From Arbacia lixula (lineage: Eukaryota > Echinodermata > Echinoidea > Arbacioida > Arbaciidae): a stretch of 64,000 nt of DNA. The stretch covers positions 387,501 to 451,500 of the forward strand of contig OZ022586.1 of the NCBI GenBank assembly GCA_963669155.1, read 5' to 3'. Below are positions 1 to 11,645 of this stretch, piece by piece (position 1 is the first letter of the stretch; each line of letters starts with the position of its first letter). The position numbers were made by a program, and so were the translations under genes. The notes under the pieces are model-generated. The model ran no database searches. It had not been told where the DNA came from and saw only the letters and a list, made by a program, of their open reading frames with translations.

Positions 1-57
1 CTACCTGCCTACTTTCTCAAGAATAGATGCATTTAAACCACACCTCTTTGGTTGAGT

Positions 58-307
58 ACTGCCCTACTCTGACAAAAGGAAGCAACTAACAAAAGAGACT
101 TTTTTTGTAAATGAGCAAAATGTGTCTGTCACTTGCATTGGCATCAGTGCATCACCACATCATGTTAGATTGAATATCTCGCAGCAAGATGAATATTTCT
201 TGTCCAGATTTTGCCTGTATATAGGGAATGCTGGATACAATCTAAGAATATCAGTAACCCAGATTTGAGTGATTTGTCACTTGCTTCCTTTAGTCAGAGA
301 GGGCAGT
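58..307. mobile_element. MITE-like inverted-repeat element, family A copy 1
   Basis: The ends are imperfect inverted repeats: the left end reads ACTGCCCTACTCTGACAAAA and the right end is its near reverse complement (TTTAGTCAGAGAGGGCAGT). About 250 bp with no ORF. A second copy of the same length lies at 45276-45525 in the opposite orientation; it shares the ends and the interior (GGGAATGCTGG, CTTGCTGGGAG-type motifs). Non-autonomous DNA transposon is an inference from structure; the superfamily is unknown. Confidence 0.7.
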
Positions 308-1296
308 GAAAAAGTAAAAGAAAACCAATGAGTTCAACTAGTGGGAAAATGTGCATGTGTGTGGATGGTATGAGTCCACTGTGTGCAATCTTTGGGGGGC
401 AAATAATTTATCTGACAACAAATTCACAAAAAATCTGAACAGAATCACACTCTAGAGCAGAATATATCACAAAATTGGTTGGGGCTGTATTTGCAGATAG
501 TTTTCCCCACACTTTTTACCTTTACATGGCAATGTTAACAAAATGATTTTTGCTTCAGGTGTACTTGTAAATGGCCCTGTATCAATGGTTATTGATCTAT
601 CTTATTGATACATCACATGTTTTTTTTACCAATTAATCAAACAAAGCAGAAAAAATAAGTACAAATGAAATCTAAATAAATGAAAACTTTGCAAATTTTG
701 AAGAAATAGTATGTTCTGTTTGTTTAAAGATCAAGAAAATAAGCATGGAAGAGCTATGTTTAATGGGTTATATTGATATACTGTAGTATGTACATATGTG
801 TACAGTTGTATTTAAAAATGAACAAACTCTTGATCAAATTAAAGCTATTTGAATCTGTAATCTGTATTTACAATACATATGTGATTTTGATATTGTACAT
901 ACTTTATTGACACCTTATACATAGAAAGCTTTTATAAATTGATATTGATTATATTTTTCTCAAAAATCATAGTATTTTTTTTACTATCATGTGTGTTACT
1001 ATCTGTAGATTTTGAAATATGATATCCGTCCTAACTGTATATGAATATTTTCCATCTTGTAACGTACATGTATCGAAAACTTCATGTGAAGTAACTAGAA
1101 CAATAGTGTGTTTCATGAATTGGTTCTGTGTCCTTGTATGTATAAGTGTGATGTTTGTTTAGAAAGATGTGTGGTACAAAATGTGGAGATGTTATAAGTT
1201 TCCGGTATGTACATTTTTGTGATGTAGTGCAGGGAAAACACTGTGAGGCCTTAATGTGTATGTGAATGACAGTCAAATCTATCCATTAATACCATC
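308..1296. other. AT-rich non-coding stretch
   Basis: No credible coding exon is visible. The only open frames are short and of AT-rich composition. It holds T and A runs and scattered TACATGT motifs. I see no structured repeat in it. Confidence 0.5.
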
Positions 1297-1424
1297 GTCT
1301 ATAAAGACCACCTATCTGAAAAGACCACTGAAGTGGACTCCCTTCAGCGGAGTGCACAAGTCATTGCACCTGTCTTATAGTAAAGATCCCTCTCTCTTCT
1401 TTTCTTGTGGTCCTTATAGACTGG
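1297..1424. repeat. Short inverted-repeat element with TCTATAAAGACCACC ends
   Basis: The left end has CGTCTATAAAGACCACCT and the right end has GTGGTCCTTATAGAC, imperfect inverse complements about 130 bp apart. A related sequence starting GTCTATAAAGACCG lies at 1915, with a weak partner (GTGGTCTTTGGAGAC) near 2150. A similar AAGACCACA/TGTGGTCTT pair bounds 45844-45944. Likely a small MITE family. Confidence 0.5.
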
Positions 1425-3256
1425 TTTAAAGGGATTAAATTAATTAAATTGGTTTGAATCGAATAAAAAGCATGAAACAGACATATTAGTTGAGGTTTGT
1501 CAAACTTTTACTGACCTGTTTCTTTCATGTTTTTGTTTTCATTAAAATCAATTTTTACTTCAGGAGCTTTATTTTAATGTATTGATGTACAATTCAGTCC
1601 ATCGTATTATTCATCATTTTGTCTTTCTTTGTGTTATTATTGTTGTTGAATTGGTTCATTTTATGTCATAATTTATTTTTGTTAGATACTATTCACTTTG
1701 AAAGCGCCTTAAAAATCACCAGACGCCAATTTTCATTTCACTGCAGTTTTTAATTTTCTTTAGAAATTAAGACGTGTGGTATAAAATCAATTGCAAGTGT
1801 TTTGTTCAGTTTTTAGATTGTTGTGATGCCGTCCAGTACAATTATTCTGAGGCCTTTAGAAGTACATGTATATGAATATGCATTCAAACTTATTTACAAA
1901 GACTATGTATGTGTGTCTATAAAGACCGTTTGCCAGTAAAGACAGCGTAAATTGAATCCCTTTAGAACAGTCCGATCATGTAATTGCACCCAATTTAAAG
2001 GCCACCTCTACCTTCAGTGATCCATACATACAGCAGGGCAAAATTCCCTCAAAGAAAATATAGTCAACCTAGTGTGGAAAGACAATCTAATGGAAATAAA
2101 CAAATAGATCTTTATGGGCAGGAAATCTTTATATAGACAGTGGTCTTTGGAGACAGGTTTAGCCTAATGATAACTTGGAAACTCACTGGGAATCTTCCGT
2201 GGTTCAAGCATGCATCGATCTGAAGTGTACCGTACTAGAAATCTGGGGGTCATAAAATGTGCAACATCAAGTCAATTTATATGCATGCGTGACTCACTTT
2301 CAACTAGCTTCCTGCCAGCGTTTACATACCACAGAATAAACCAATTTATGTCTGCACTGCACTCTTTAACGACTGTTATCATACATTTTGCTCAAAATGT
2401 TCAGATTGGTGCTCCATGCCTGCACCACTAAATTTCTCTCCAAAATATCTGAGCTGGAAACAATTTGCTCCATTGTTGAAATGTGCAGGAACTTCATTGT
2501 GCAAGAAATTTTGTGCATACCATTGCTACAATTTTTCTATACTTATGTTTTCTAGTGATGTGAACCACATTTGTAAGGAATCAAATCAAATAGGATTGAT
2601 TCCTAATCATGATGTCTTATGTGATGACCTTTCACATCATTGTGCATATTTTCATCAGGGTTGGCAATAGGACTCATGCATGATATGCATATGTATATTC
2701 TTCGCATACCAGGTGTTAATTTCCTGTAATTATTTGTATGTTTCTGAGTCTTTTTGATGTATATGAACTTATCATGACAATTTAAATCAAAATAAATGTT
2801 TCCTGCACACACTAAATCCTGTGTATATTATATATGTTAATGACTGAATAATGGATATTGTTGTAATCTTGAGTAGACTCAGATAGGATGACTCGAACAA
2901 GGCTTCTACTTCAAACTTTATTGCAGCAGGCTATACATGTGTGTGGTGGTGCTAGTTGCCATCTTAAGAAGTCTCCTAGTCTTGTCTCAAGACTTACTAT
3001 CGTTAAAGATATAACGTGGTTTAACATGATGTAATAATGCAAACAATTTTCTTCTCATTTTCTACCCCTGGGCCTTCTCCCCCCTTTCTCTCTTTGTCAT
3101 TCTCTCTCGCCCATTCACTCTGCCTTACTGGTTATTGTGATTTATTGCAGTCAATCACTGTTCAAACGCATGCAGCTGACTGCTCTTGACTGCAATCCAT
3201 TGCAGATGCATGCTGGGAAGGTGCTCTTGGGCATGATCCACTGTACCTTCCAATCT
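1425..3256. other. AT-rich non-coding stretch
   Basis: No exon is recognised on either strand. The open frames at 2210-2670 have no family resemblance and AT-rich codon use. A weak second copy of the TCTATAAAGACC element may occupy 1915-2160. Confidence 0.45.
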
Positions 3257-3477
3257 TTCAAAGGGAAAGCTCAACCTGAAATTTGGTTGGTTTCAATAAA
3301 AGCAGAAACATGAAAAAAACATTGACGAAAATTCGATGTGATGTCACAAATCAGAACTTTAAAAGATTGTAACTTTCTTAGCCGTTCACGGATTTTCATC
3401 AAACCTTCACTCATGTTTCTTACATATTTCTGCTTGTAATGAAACCGAATTAATTTCAGGGTGAACTATCCATTTAA
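3257..3477. mobile_element. MITE-like element, family G short copy
   Basis: It starts AAAGGGAAAGCTCAACCTGA and ends CAGGGTGAACTATCCATTTA, imperfect inverted repeats of the GGGATAGTTCACCCTG type. The interior (ATGTGATGTCACAAA, TTTTCATCAAACCTTCACT) also occurs in the longer copy at 61596-62006. About 220 bp, with no coding capacity. Confidence 0.7.
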
Positions 3478-3711
3478 AATCTTACCAAGGATGTATGAAT
3501 TGTTGTACGTTGAGGTCCAGTAGGCTACCGAACGGTGCATCTTGTATCTTGTACTTCTTTCTGTACAGCGCATAGGGACATGTTTAATCAGTATGTGTTA
3601 TGCACTATAAAAGAATGACTTATTATTATCATCATCATCATTACATCCTTGGTCTTACCGGTCCATGTACTTACACAAACAGTACAATACACATGACCTG
3701 ACCTTATCCCA

Positions 3712-3745
<34 letters not shown>

Positions 3746-3985
3746 ATGACACACTAGTATTAGCTTATATGTCCTGCAGTAGGCTAGCTATCACCTTGTA
3801 TAAACACGGCTCTTCCTTCCTCTTTTCATCCCTATCCCTTCCTTCCTGGGAAAAAAAAACTGAAAGAAGAAAAAACTCTGATTGTTCACACCGAGTATGT
3901 GAAACTTTAAATTGACTTGCACCGTTGCCTGTTTAAGCTGTTCACATTGTTCTGATGCAGTGCTACCCTTGTAAATCGCCCACTC
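3478..3985. other. Non-coding stretch with CA microsatellite
   Basis: Contains a TATCATCA-type run near 3630 and an interrupted CA dinucleotide array at about 3711-3745. No exon or other structure is seen. Confidence 0.5.
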
Positions 3986-4147
3986 CTGGGGCCAGTTGCA
4001 AAAAACTTATCATTAATGGTAACTGTCTTTAATGGTAACTACTATGGTAACATCACTTAACAGCCAATCAAATTTAAGGTTTCCATAGAAGTTGCCACTG
4101 ATAGCAAAGTTACCATCAATGGTAAGTTTTATGCAACAGGGCCCTGA
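3986..4147. mobile_element. MITE-like element, family B copy 1
   Basis: The ends are GGGGCCAGTTGCAAAAAACTTA on the left and, inverted on the right, TAAGTTTTATGCAACAGGGCCC. Inner inverted blocks read TTAATGGTAACT and ACCATCAATGGTAA. A second copy at 47753-47904 shares the ends and the inner block AGGTTTCCATAGAAG. Length about 160 bp, no ORF of its own. Confidence 0.75.
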
Positions 4148-4336
4148 TGGCTTGTGTGGACACCGCTTGAATGTGAGATTTAAGAGAGGATGGATGTGTG
4201 AAGATGCAGTGTGGAAGGATGGAGAGATCAAGCCAAAGCATTTTATCATTCTGTATGCATCGTCTATCATACCTATTCTGCATGTGAGTAGGTTAACACA
4301 CATTCACACAACATGTACAGTATCAATTTACAGACC

Positions 4337-4767
4337 TGGGCGGTGTTTCACCAAGCTGTTCGTAAGTTACGAACAACTTTATGAACGACTGGTGATCCCT
4401 TCTTGTGCTAAATTAGATTCTCAATGAACAAAGTGTGGTATTGCATTTAGCACAAGAAGGGATCACCACCAAGGGTGGTATTTCACCAAGTATGAATGAC
4501 TTTACGAATGACTGGTGATCCCTTCTTGTGCTAAATACCACACTTTGTTCCAGTTTTAACCTACTGAAAGTTAATTTCCAACAATCCAAATTTTTGACAG
4601 ATCATGAGCTTTGTATTCAGACACAAGAATTTTCATTTATAAACATTATTTGAACTTAGGCTGATGGGAATCAAAATGATTGAGAATGTGATTTAGCACA
4701 AGAAGGGGTCACCAGTCATTTGTAAAGTCGTTCATAGCTTACAAACAGCTTGGTGAAACACCCCCCC
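4337..4767. mobile_element. Compound foldback element, family C
   Basis: The outer arms are GGTGTTTCACCAAGCTGTT (left) and AACAGCTTGGTGAAACACC (right). Inside, blocks with TGGTGATCCCTTCTTGTGC occur twice direct (about 4391 and 4515) and twice inverted (about 4450 and 4690), so two or more hairpins are nested in about 430 bp. This looks like one MITE inserted into, or duplicated within, another of the same family. Confidence 0.75.
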
Positions 4768-5589
4768 TTGGCCATGTTGCACATGGGCACATGACAAGAC
4801 AGCATAAATCAATAGCATGAATATCCATTGTACACCTTGGCATAAACCTTAATCCCTTTGAGTACGTACATGTACCCCCCACCCCCACCCCCACCCCTCC
4901 CCCTCTCCCTTCCTCCAATCGATCCTCTCACATTCAACATACCCACACATCTATACACACAAACAGACAATTTATATAGCACATTTCAATGCATCCAGTA
5001 AAATGATCCATGTATACCAATGGTTTATTGAGTTAATAACAACAGCTACAATGCACATACATGTGTAAGCCATTGGATACTCTACAGCATACATGTACAC
5101 ATACTCTCTATCAAAATGTCAAAGCAGATGAATTAGAAAATGCATAATTGATATTTTTCCTTTATAAAGGTGGTTACAAAACTAACCCTCCGATCAGTCT
5201 TAAATATGGTGAAAATATATACAAAGTACTTGTGTCTTGAGGGAAAACAATGAAAGCAGTTCTATCAACATTTAGTATTTCATCAAAACAGTTATTGGGA
5301 GTAATAAATATAAAATAAGTGTACATGAACAAATACAAACAGTGTGCCTAGCGTGCAATGGCATGTTTGTATACACAACAACAATCACACTTGCTAAAAG
5401 GGCCAAGTGGAGCGAGATTTAAATTTCTTGTTTTTACCACATTCTTACTTCCATCGATCTCCATACAAATGTGTTTTTTAATTATATATTCAGCATGATC
5501 TACAGAAGTCACAATACGAAACACTATCAACAGAAAACATGACACAACAACATACATGTACATGTACAAAAAAATGGCTGGTTCCTTTT

Positions 5590-5620
<31 letters not shown>

Positions 5621-6360
5621 ACACACAAAATGTATAGGGTAATGTGGAACAATACATATTTCAACACAGAGCCCTTTATACACATACAGTACTTTAATTT
5701 CATTTGGCCCATACTTTACATCGTCATCGTACAAATTGAACATGTACATGTACGTGTAGTACATGTATACGGCAACATGTATACACAAAGCACATGCACA
5801 TACAGCATTCTGTACATTTATGACTTTTGGTGCTTTGCATTGTAAAAACACAGATGGGCAGCATTTCTACCCATGAACAAATACACAGGGCTCAGGATGC
5901 TTACTGTAGGCCCTGTGATACCACAAAGAGCCCTTGTTCACAATAAGAGTGCCCCTGTCAAAATGGTCCTTTTCTTTATTTTTGGCCCGTCCCTTTTATA
6001 AACATCTGCAAACTTCAGGAAAGTTTACACATATTTAGCACGTATCTTTGGGATACCAACTGAAATTTTAAGGTCTCCCGTAGAATAAATGAAATTCTTT
6101 AAACTAGCTTTCACTGAGATTTGACTATTTTCATGGTACAAAAAAAGAAAGCTCTATCAATTATGCATGTATCAATTATTGAATATAATTTCCTCAAAAC
6201 CAAATATTACGCTTTATCAATTCCAGGGAAAGGTCATATAGCCACTCTCTCTAAAATAATGACAAAGTCAGGAACTTTCAGAAATAGGTCTACAAAAGGG
6301 ACGGGTTATCTTTAACGGTATAAAACACTGCACAGGTTAGTGTGCTCGATTAATGATATC
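4768..6360. other. Non-coding; possible distal 3' UTR of the sulfotransferase gene
   Basis: No exon is seen. It contains a C homopolymer at about 5592-5616, CCCCAC runs at 4876-4900, and many TACATGTA motifs (5540-5560, 5735-5770). A minus-strand AATAAA (TTTATT at 5024-5029) could be a poly(A) signal for the minus-strand gene at 10258-11323, but the distance makes this speculative. Confidence 0.35.
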
Positions 6361-6362
6361 CA

Positions 6363-6497
6363 GATCCTATCTTATAAAGAGTTGCAATTAATCTGAATAA
6401 ATTGCTAGTCCTTTTTTTTATATCTCATGCAGAGTTATGATTGATAACACTCGGAAGTCAAATTGCGACCAGTTGCAAATCTTTATAAGACAGGGCC
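6363..6497. mobile_element. MITE-like element with CTTATAAAGA ends
   Basis: The left end ATCCTATCTTATAAAGAG and the right end CTTTATAAGACAGGGC are imperfect inverted repeats, followed inward by GTTGCAA and its inverse TTGCAA. About 135 bp. A half-element (ACTCTTTATAAGACAG) lies near 44398. Confidence 0.6.
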
Positions 6498-7180
6498 CAA
6501 ATTTGGAAAGTACAGCACATGTTGCCGCAACAAATACATTTTCATGTTATCCATGAGTTGGACTGCAAAGTGCAGAGGGATACGTATACCCAAAATATCA
6601 TCCTACCCATGACATAAAATAGAACATGTACAAAAACAATGCCTGACTGATGATGCTGTCAGAATACCGGGTACTGCCAATGTGCAATTCCATGGCAGTA
6701 TGTGATTTAACTAACGATGCAACTAACTTGTGTAACTTGGCTGCATGTGTACACTGAGTAAATGACAAGTCAATACAAACTATTACCATACATACACATA
6801 TCGTGTTGGTCTACACATAAAGTCTACAAATTGTGGCATTTTCAGAAAGTGCTATTCCATGCCACCACATGTACTTGACTTCACTTTCTCCAGCAAAATA
6901 AAGCGGTGCACCCAAACCGAGGAAGCCGACTGTATCTCTATGTCATGGTACAATGTACATTCACATTAAGTAAATGATCAGTCATCAGGGTATAATAAAA
7001 ATATTACAAACACATAGCATATCTGTCTACAACTACAGTAAATGAGTTGTGGCATTTCCAGAATGTTTAGAATGTGCAATTTCAAGCCTGTAAACACACA
7101 ACAAAATGCAGAGATGTATGTGACATTTTATTTTATAAACTCGCTGTTTAACTGTACATTTAAAATTTGCAAGTGGCAGT

Positions 7181-7370
7181 AATAGTCCAGTTTACTAACA
7201 TGTTCAAATCTTATGCATACCCGTTTAACAAAGGCTACCCCTGACAACCGGAAAGCTTGCCCAAGGTTTGCCCGACATAGCAACAACTAATGTATGCAAA
7301 GTGAATTCCAAGTACTGAAATACCATTGTTAGGTACAGGATAATGGAATAACTCGTTACTCGGCCCCAAA
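7181..7370. mobile_element. MITE-like element, family F copy 1 (end-truncated)
   Basis: Shares about 190 bp with copies at 14176-14402 and 43526-43760, including GACATAGCAACAACTAATG, AAGTACTGAAATACCATTG and ATAACTCGTTACTCGG. It begins AATAGTCCAGTTTACTAACA, matching the terminal repeat. The other end lacks the terminal AAACCGGTCTA, so this copy is truncated. Confidence 0.75.
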
Positions 7371-9361
7371 AAGAATACAAAAGAATTGGAAGATTGATGA
7401 GACACTATCAAGTTACTTTTCTTTCTGTGGAATGCTAAATCATTACAGATTATCTCTCTCATTTCCTTTAGCATGGATATGTGAAGTATGGCAATGGGAT
7501 TTCCAAGGCCTGGTAATGTCAGGGTTAATATTAGTTAAGCTCCCTACATCCTTTTTCTCCTGTGCATAACATTAAACACTGTACATGAACATGATTTAAT
7601 GACCTTTACCAATTCAAAAAGCTACATGTGTACATAACTGGACAAAAAGGGCAAATGATGGTACACATAAGTTATATTCAGTTCACTGCACACATGTCAC
7701 CGTTTATCACAGGTAAAGTTACAGTGTACTTAACCCCTTTGGCAGACAAAACCATAATACATGTAAACAGAACCACAAGACCAGCATAAAAATAAAGTTT
7801 GTAAAATGAAACCCAATAACAAAAACGTTGACTTCTTCACATAAGGCATAAAAAAAAAAATCTTTGTGGTCTCTTATTTTCAGCTTCTTCTTTTTTTACA
7901 CGTTACAGCTCAGAATCACAATTTTCCACTCACTCATATTAACCCAATCATAACCCGCATCTGTTCAAGAACAGAGTGTTTACAATGTTTAAAATCTGAA
8001 TATGTAGAAAGTCATTTAGTTTTAAAAAGATAAGGAAAAAAAAGGAACTAGGATGCATACAACACAAATCTGATAGAACTTTTGATGGTCAACATTACAA
8101 TACTAACTGTGTAAGGTTAGCCTGGTGTAATGGTGAAAAGGTATAAAAACATATTTTTAGATGCCCCGCCCCAATTCAAATTCAAGTGTACCAATAGCCA
8201 ATAAAAGCCAGTTAAAACTCACTATGTTGTGCCTTAAGTTTGAGGAGAGTTCTTAAACAATATCTTCTTCTATATAAACATGTACCATGGCATTTACACA
8301 ACATCATATCTTACATGTGCTGTAGGTCTGCAAAAGGGATATGCCATCTTTGAACAGCTAATTTCTTACAAAGTTTCTATCCAATAACCTACATGTCCCT
8401 CCATTGAGTGATCCATCATTGTATCACCTTGAGTGACCTCTGATCTCTGAGAAAATCTGGATGGACAACACAAAAACAAAATGCCTCTGGCCACCTTGTG
8501 GCAGAAATACCAAAACCTTCAATGATGTAGTCTTCAGCAGTTATTATTTCTCAACATACACTCAACATGAACACATGAACATTGCAAGTACAATAACTTA
8601 TAAAATGACATACATATAATGTTTACATTACGAGGTATAATTACAACATTTCAAAAAGCAAGTTACCCCAAATCGTACATGTGTTATGCAAAAAACAAAG
8701 GAAATTATGTTTATTTGGCACACTGCACAATGAAGAATCTCAAAGGGAGAACATCCATACTGTACAGTCACATGCACAAAGATTCTCCTTACAGCTTCTA
8801 CTACTGCCCAATCATAAAAGGTGGGTAACAGTGGGTTTGTTCGGAAACCTTTTTTTAGTGTTTTTTAGATTAAGAAAAAGGATGACCCTGTTTTTAAGGG
8901 GATTGACTGTAAGTATGTGCAGCAAATCCCATGTGAAAACCTTTAATACCAGTTTACAGTGCAAAACCTAGTTTGTATTGAACATCTCTGAGGTATGTCT
9001 AGCATTGTAAGTGTCAGCTTTTATACTACATTCTTTAATTTAGCTTCAAAATCTGCTGTATGTTTTTTTCAAACTGAACAAGTAAGGTGTCTTAGCTATA
9101 ACATTTGTTGGCAACACTGATTACATGTACATGTAACATGCTAAAGTCATATGTATTTTTACACACATAACTGTTCATGTAAACACAATGACAATATTTA
9201 TATTTTTTTTTAGAAAATGGGGTGGGTGATAAGTACATGGGATTGTTCTATTTATAAATAATGTCTTCTAACAGTCATAAGTGTCTTGAAACATTTCAAT
9301 TTTAGGCATAATTTCTTTCATACAAGTTGCCATTGGTATCCTCATGGTTAACCTAACATGA
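7371..9361. other. Non-coding stretch, possibly 3' UTR
   Basis: AT-rich, with A runs (7851, 8036) and no exon seen on either strand. The open frames at 8619-8971 show no family resemblance. It lies downstream of the minus-strand sulfotransferase gene and may be part of its 3' UTR. Confidence 0.35.
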
Positions 9362-9582
9362 TTACTGTATACGCCATATATTTCGCAGGGGGTTTTATTT
9401 TAATTCGCGAATCTGGACTATTAGCGAATTGAACAACACGCGAATTATGAATATATCGTGCATGAGCACATGTACTACTACTACTAGTACTCCTCGATCG
9501 CGAATTTAACCACTCACGAAATTGTTGTGAAGTCTTTATTCGCGAGAAATTAGACTCGCGATATATATGGCGTATACAGTAA
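9362..9582. mobile_element. MITE-like element with TTACTGTATACGCCATATAT ends
   Basis: The outer inverted repeats TTACTGTATACGCCATATAT and ATATATGGCGTATACAGTAA are nearly perfect over 20 bp. The interior is rich in CGCGAA/TTCGCG motifs (TTCGCGAATC, TATTCGCGAGAAAT), also arranged inversely. About 220 bp. The minus-strand open frame crossing it (9348-9710) follows from the repeat and is not a gene. Confidence 0.85.
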
Positions 9583-10255
9583 CTGCCTGTTTGCCTTCTT
9601 GAATAGAGAATTGTTTGTGCAATGTGCATAGCAGCTGAAGAAATGACCCATGACGGAACAGTGAGGGGAAAAGTCTTCATCATGATGTTATTTTTAGGAA
9701 ACTTGTCCATTTGAAATTACAGGCAATGTTTTCCCTTAAAACCCTTGTAGAATACTGACCTCAATTAAAACTAGCAAAATCAAGCAAGCATATTTCAGAA
9801 TGCCAAAATCTTAATCACTGCCATAATACTACATGTGGTAAAACAAGGTTTAAAATATTCATTGCCTTCTACATCATAGAGTGTAGAAATAAATTAAATT
9901 TTATTAAGCTACACACACCAAATGGATCAAAAAAAATAATTGTTTGTTTGCATACTCTAGAGCAGACTAAATAGATGAATGTGATAGGACTTGATGGTCC
10001 ACAGAATTGCCTGGAGAAATCTCATCGATCATGAGGATTGTACATTGCCTGATTGTTGAATTGTTCTTCACAATGGCCATGGGCATGTAGTTAGGTTTCG
10101 GGGGGCAAGTTTGCCTTGTAAATATGTTTAAATGCAAATGTACATGTAATGTACATGTTTGTCAAAGCAGGATGGAGCTTAAAAAATAGGCAAATGTATG
10201 TACAACGGATGAAAAAGAAGAGACATATCCAATGTTCTTATCAAAGTGTATTCCA
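9583..10255. other. HS3ST5: Probable proximal 3' UTR of the sulfotransferase gene
   Basis: Directly downstream, on the minus strand, of the stop codon at 10256-10258. AT-rich, no exon signal. Assigned as 3' UTR only from position. Confidence 0.45.
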
Positions 10256-11323
10256 TCATGACCACTCAAACCTGCGGCCAATCAGCTCAAAAAACTTCTC
10301 GTTGTAGGGCCTAAAAAATGTCTGCAGTTCATGCAGTACATGTGGGTTCACATCTGGATGCGACTGCCCTTTCTTATCTCCCAGGCATTTTAACTTCTTA
10401 GATTTCAGACAATAAAACCCCTTCGTCTTGTTGTAGACAAAGTTCTTCTGCGTGAAAAAGCTCGGCAGACCCAGGAATGACTCAACGAGTTTCATCTCCG
10501 GCAGCGGATTCACGATCAGCTTTGAGCCGTCCACGAACATGAGTTGGGAAGCAGGGAAGTGCTGCAACCACACTTTGGCGTGATTGACATAGATGCTGGT
10601 CCGCACGGCCTGGTAGCTCGTGTCTATCTTCCCATTATTCATCACCTTCTCTTCAAACTTGGGGAACTTGCGGTATTTGTTTGGCGTGTGGCTGAGGATC
10701 TGCGTGTAGTCCGACACAGTACGGACCGTGGGGTCCCTCACGATTGCCAATAGCTTGATAGAGCTATTCATGCCATAGATTCGCTCCGGCGCCTCAGGCG
10801 TAATAAAATACCCCGGCGTTTTCTCCATGGTGATCTGATCTGCATAGGAGAAAGGCATCTGCTCCTTGTACCACTCCATCCCGTTGTCGTAGTTATCGTC
10901 AAAGAAATGGATCTCGGGATTAGCAGCGGCAATGCCCGGGTGCATGCGCAACATCTCGATCAGTGCCCGCGTCCCACACTTGCGCACGCCCATAACAATA
11001 GCCTGGGGCAGGCGCTGCTCAAAGGTTCCGCGGTGGTTGACAGCCAGCTGCATGATCTCGTCATTGATACGATCCACGCTGACCTGAAAGGCGTTGCCCC
11101 CAAGGTCGCTGTCCACCCCTTCCAGGCCCGAGCCTCGCATGGAGCACAGCAGCCGCCGCATCTTCTGCCGGTCGGAGATCTGGTTGGTGGACAGGAAGAG
11201 GAAGAGGAAGATGACCACCACGGAGGCGATGATGATGCGACGTCGAGCCATGAGTCGGTAGAAGAGCACCTTCATCGTGCTGACCCCACGCCCTGCTTGC
11301 ATCGCCTCACAGGGGACAGACAC
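10256..11323 (-). CDS. HS3ST5: Heparan sulfate glucosamine 3-O-sulfotransferase, HS3ST5-like (single coding exon)
   Basis: Transfers sulfate from PAPS to the 3-OH of glucosamine in heparan sulfate, in the Golgi. The exon begins at 11323, just after a strong acceptor on the minus strand (CTTCCTTTTTTCTGCCAG). The first in-frame ATG is at 11302 (MQAGRGVS), giving 348 aa, close to my recollection of vertebrate HS3ST5 and longer than HS3ST1. The protein is type II: a basic RRR, then one hydrophobic segment at residues 23-37. Family signatures: PAPS 5'-phosphosulfate loop GVRKCGT (105-111), catalytic Glu in PEIHFFD (E130), 3'-phosphate site IVRDP...SDYTQ (188-201), YQAVRTSIY, and the paired cysteines of FYCLKSKKLKCLG (298, 306). 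The pattern MNSSIKLL.IVR.PT and the FLGLP motif favour HS3ST5 over HS3ST1. One oddity: Cys sits where most family members have the first Gly of RKGGT. Upstream reading to 11350 lies in the intron. The 5' non-coding exons were not located. Confidence 0.92.
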   Translation of the reverse strand: MSVPCEAMQAGRGVSTMKVLFYRLMARRRIIIASVVVIFLFLFLSTNQISDRQKMRRLLCSMRGSGLEGVDSDLGGNAFQVSVDRINDEIMQLAVNHRGTFEQRLPQAIVMGVRKCGTRALIEMLRMHPGIAAANPEIHFFDDNYDNGMEWYKEQMPFSYADQITMEKTPGYFITPEAPERIYGMNSSIKLLAIVRDPTVRTVSDYTQILSHTPNKYRKFPKFEEKVMNNGKIDTSYQAVRTSIYVNHAKVWLQHFPASQLMFVDGSKLIVNPLPEMKLVESFLGLPSFFTQKNFVYNKTKGFYCLKSKKLKCLGDKKGQSHPDVNPHVLHELQTFFRPYNEKFFELIGRRFEWS

Positions 11324-11645
11324 CTGGCAGAAAAAAGGAAGATCATTCAAAATTCACAAAAACAGAACTTTGTAAAAAATGTGATAAAACATGTCAAATT
11401 CTGATCATATATTTCCCAAGTTCACGATCATGATCATATTGCTTTATTACAAATAGTCCCATAGTGACTTCAAGTGTCACTGAACACAGATCTGTTAAGC
11501 TAGATATGCTTGGTTGGCTGGAACTTATAGGCCTACTCATACTACACACACTGCAGTTAAAGCCCCATCACACTTATTCAGAATCAACAGGAATCAAGCA
11601 GAACCAGCCGGAAGGAAAATTTTTCAAAACATTTTGAAAACACTG
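11324..11645. other. Intron/5' flank of the sulfotransferase gene
   Basis: Begins with the minus-strand acceptor polypyrimidine tract (about 11326-11340). No upstream exon is recognisable in it. Confidence 0.5.

Noticed and set aside
4092-4427. 111-codon plus-strand frame
   Set aside because: Runs from one MITE (family B) across unique sequence into another (family C); no similarity.
9348-9710. 120-codon minus-strand frame
   Set aside because: Covers a MITE with clear terminal inverted repeats; no protein similarity.
11324-11350. N-terminal extension MNDLPFFCQ of the sulfotransferase frame
   Set aside because: Begins at TTG and lies upstream of a strong splice acceptor, so it is intron.
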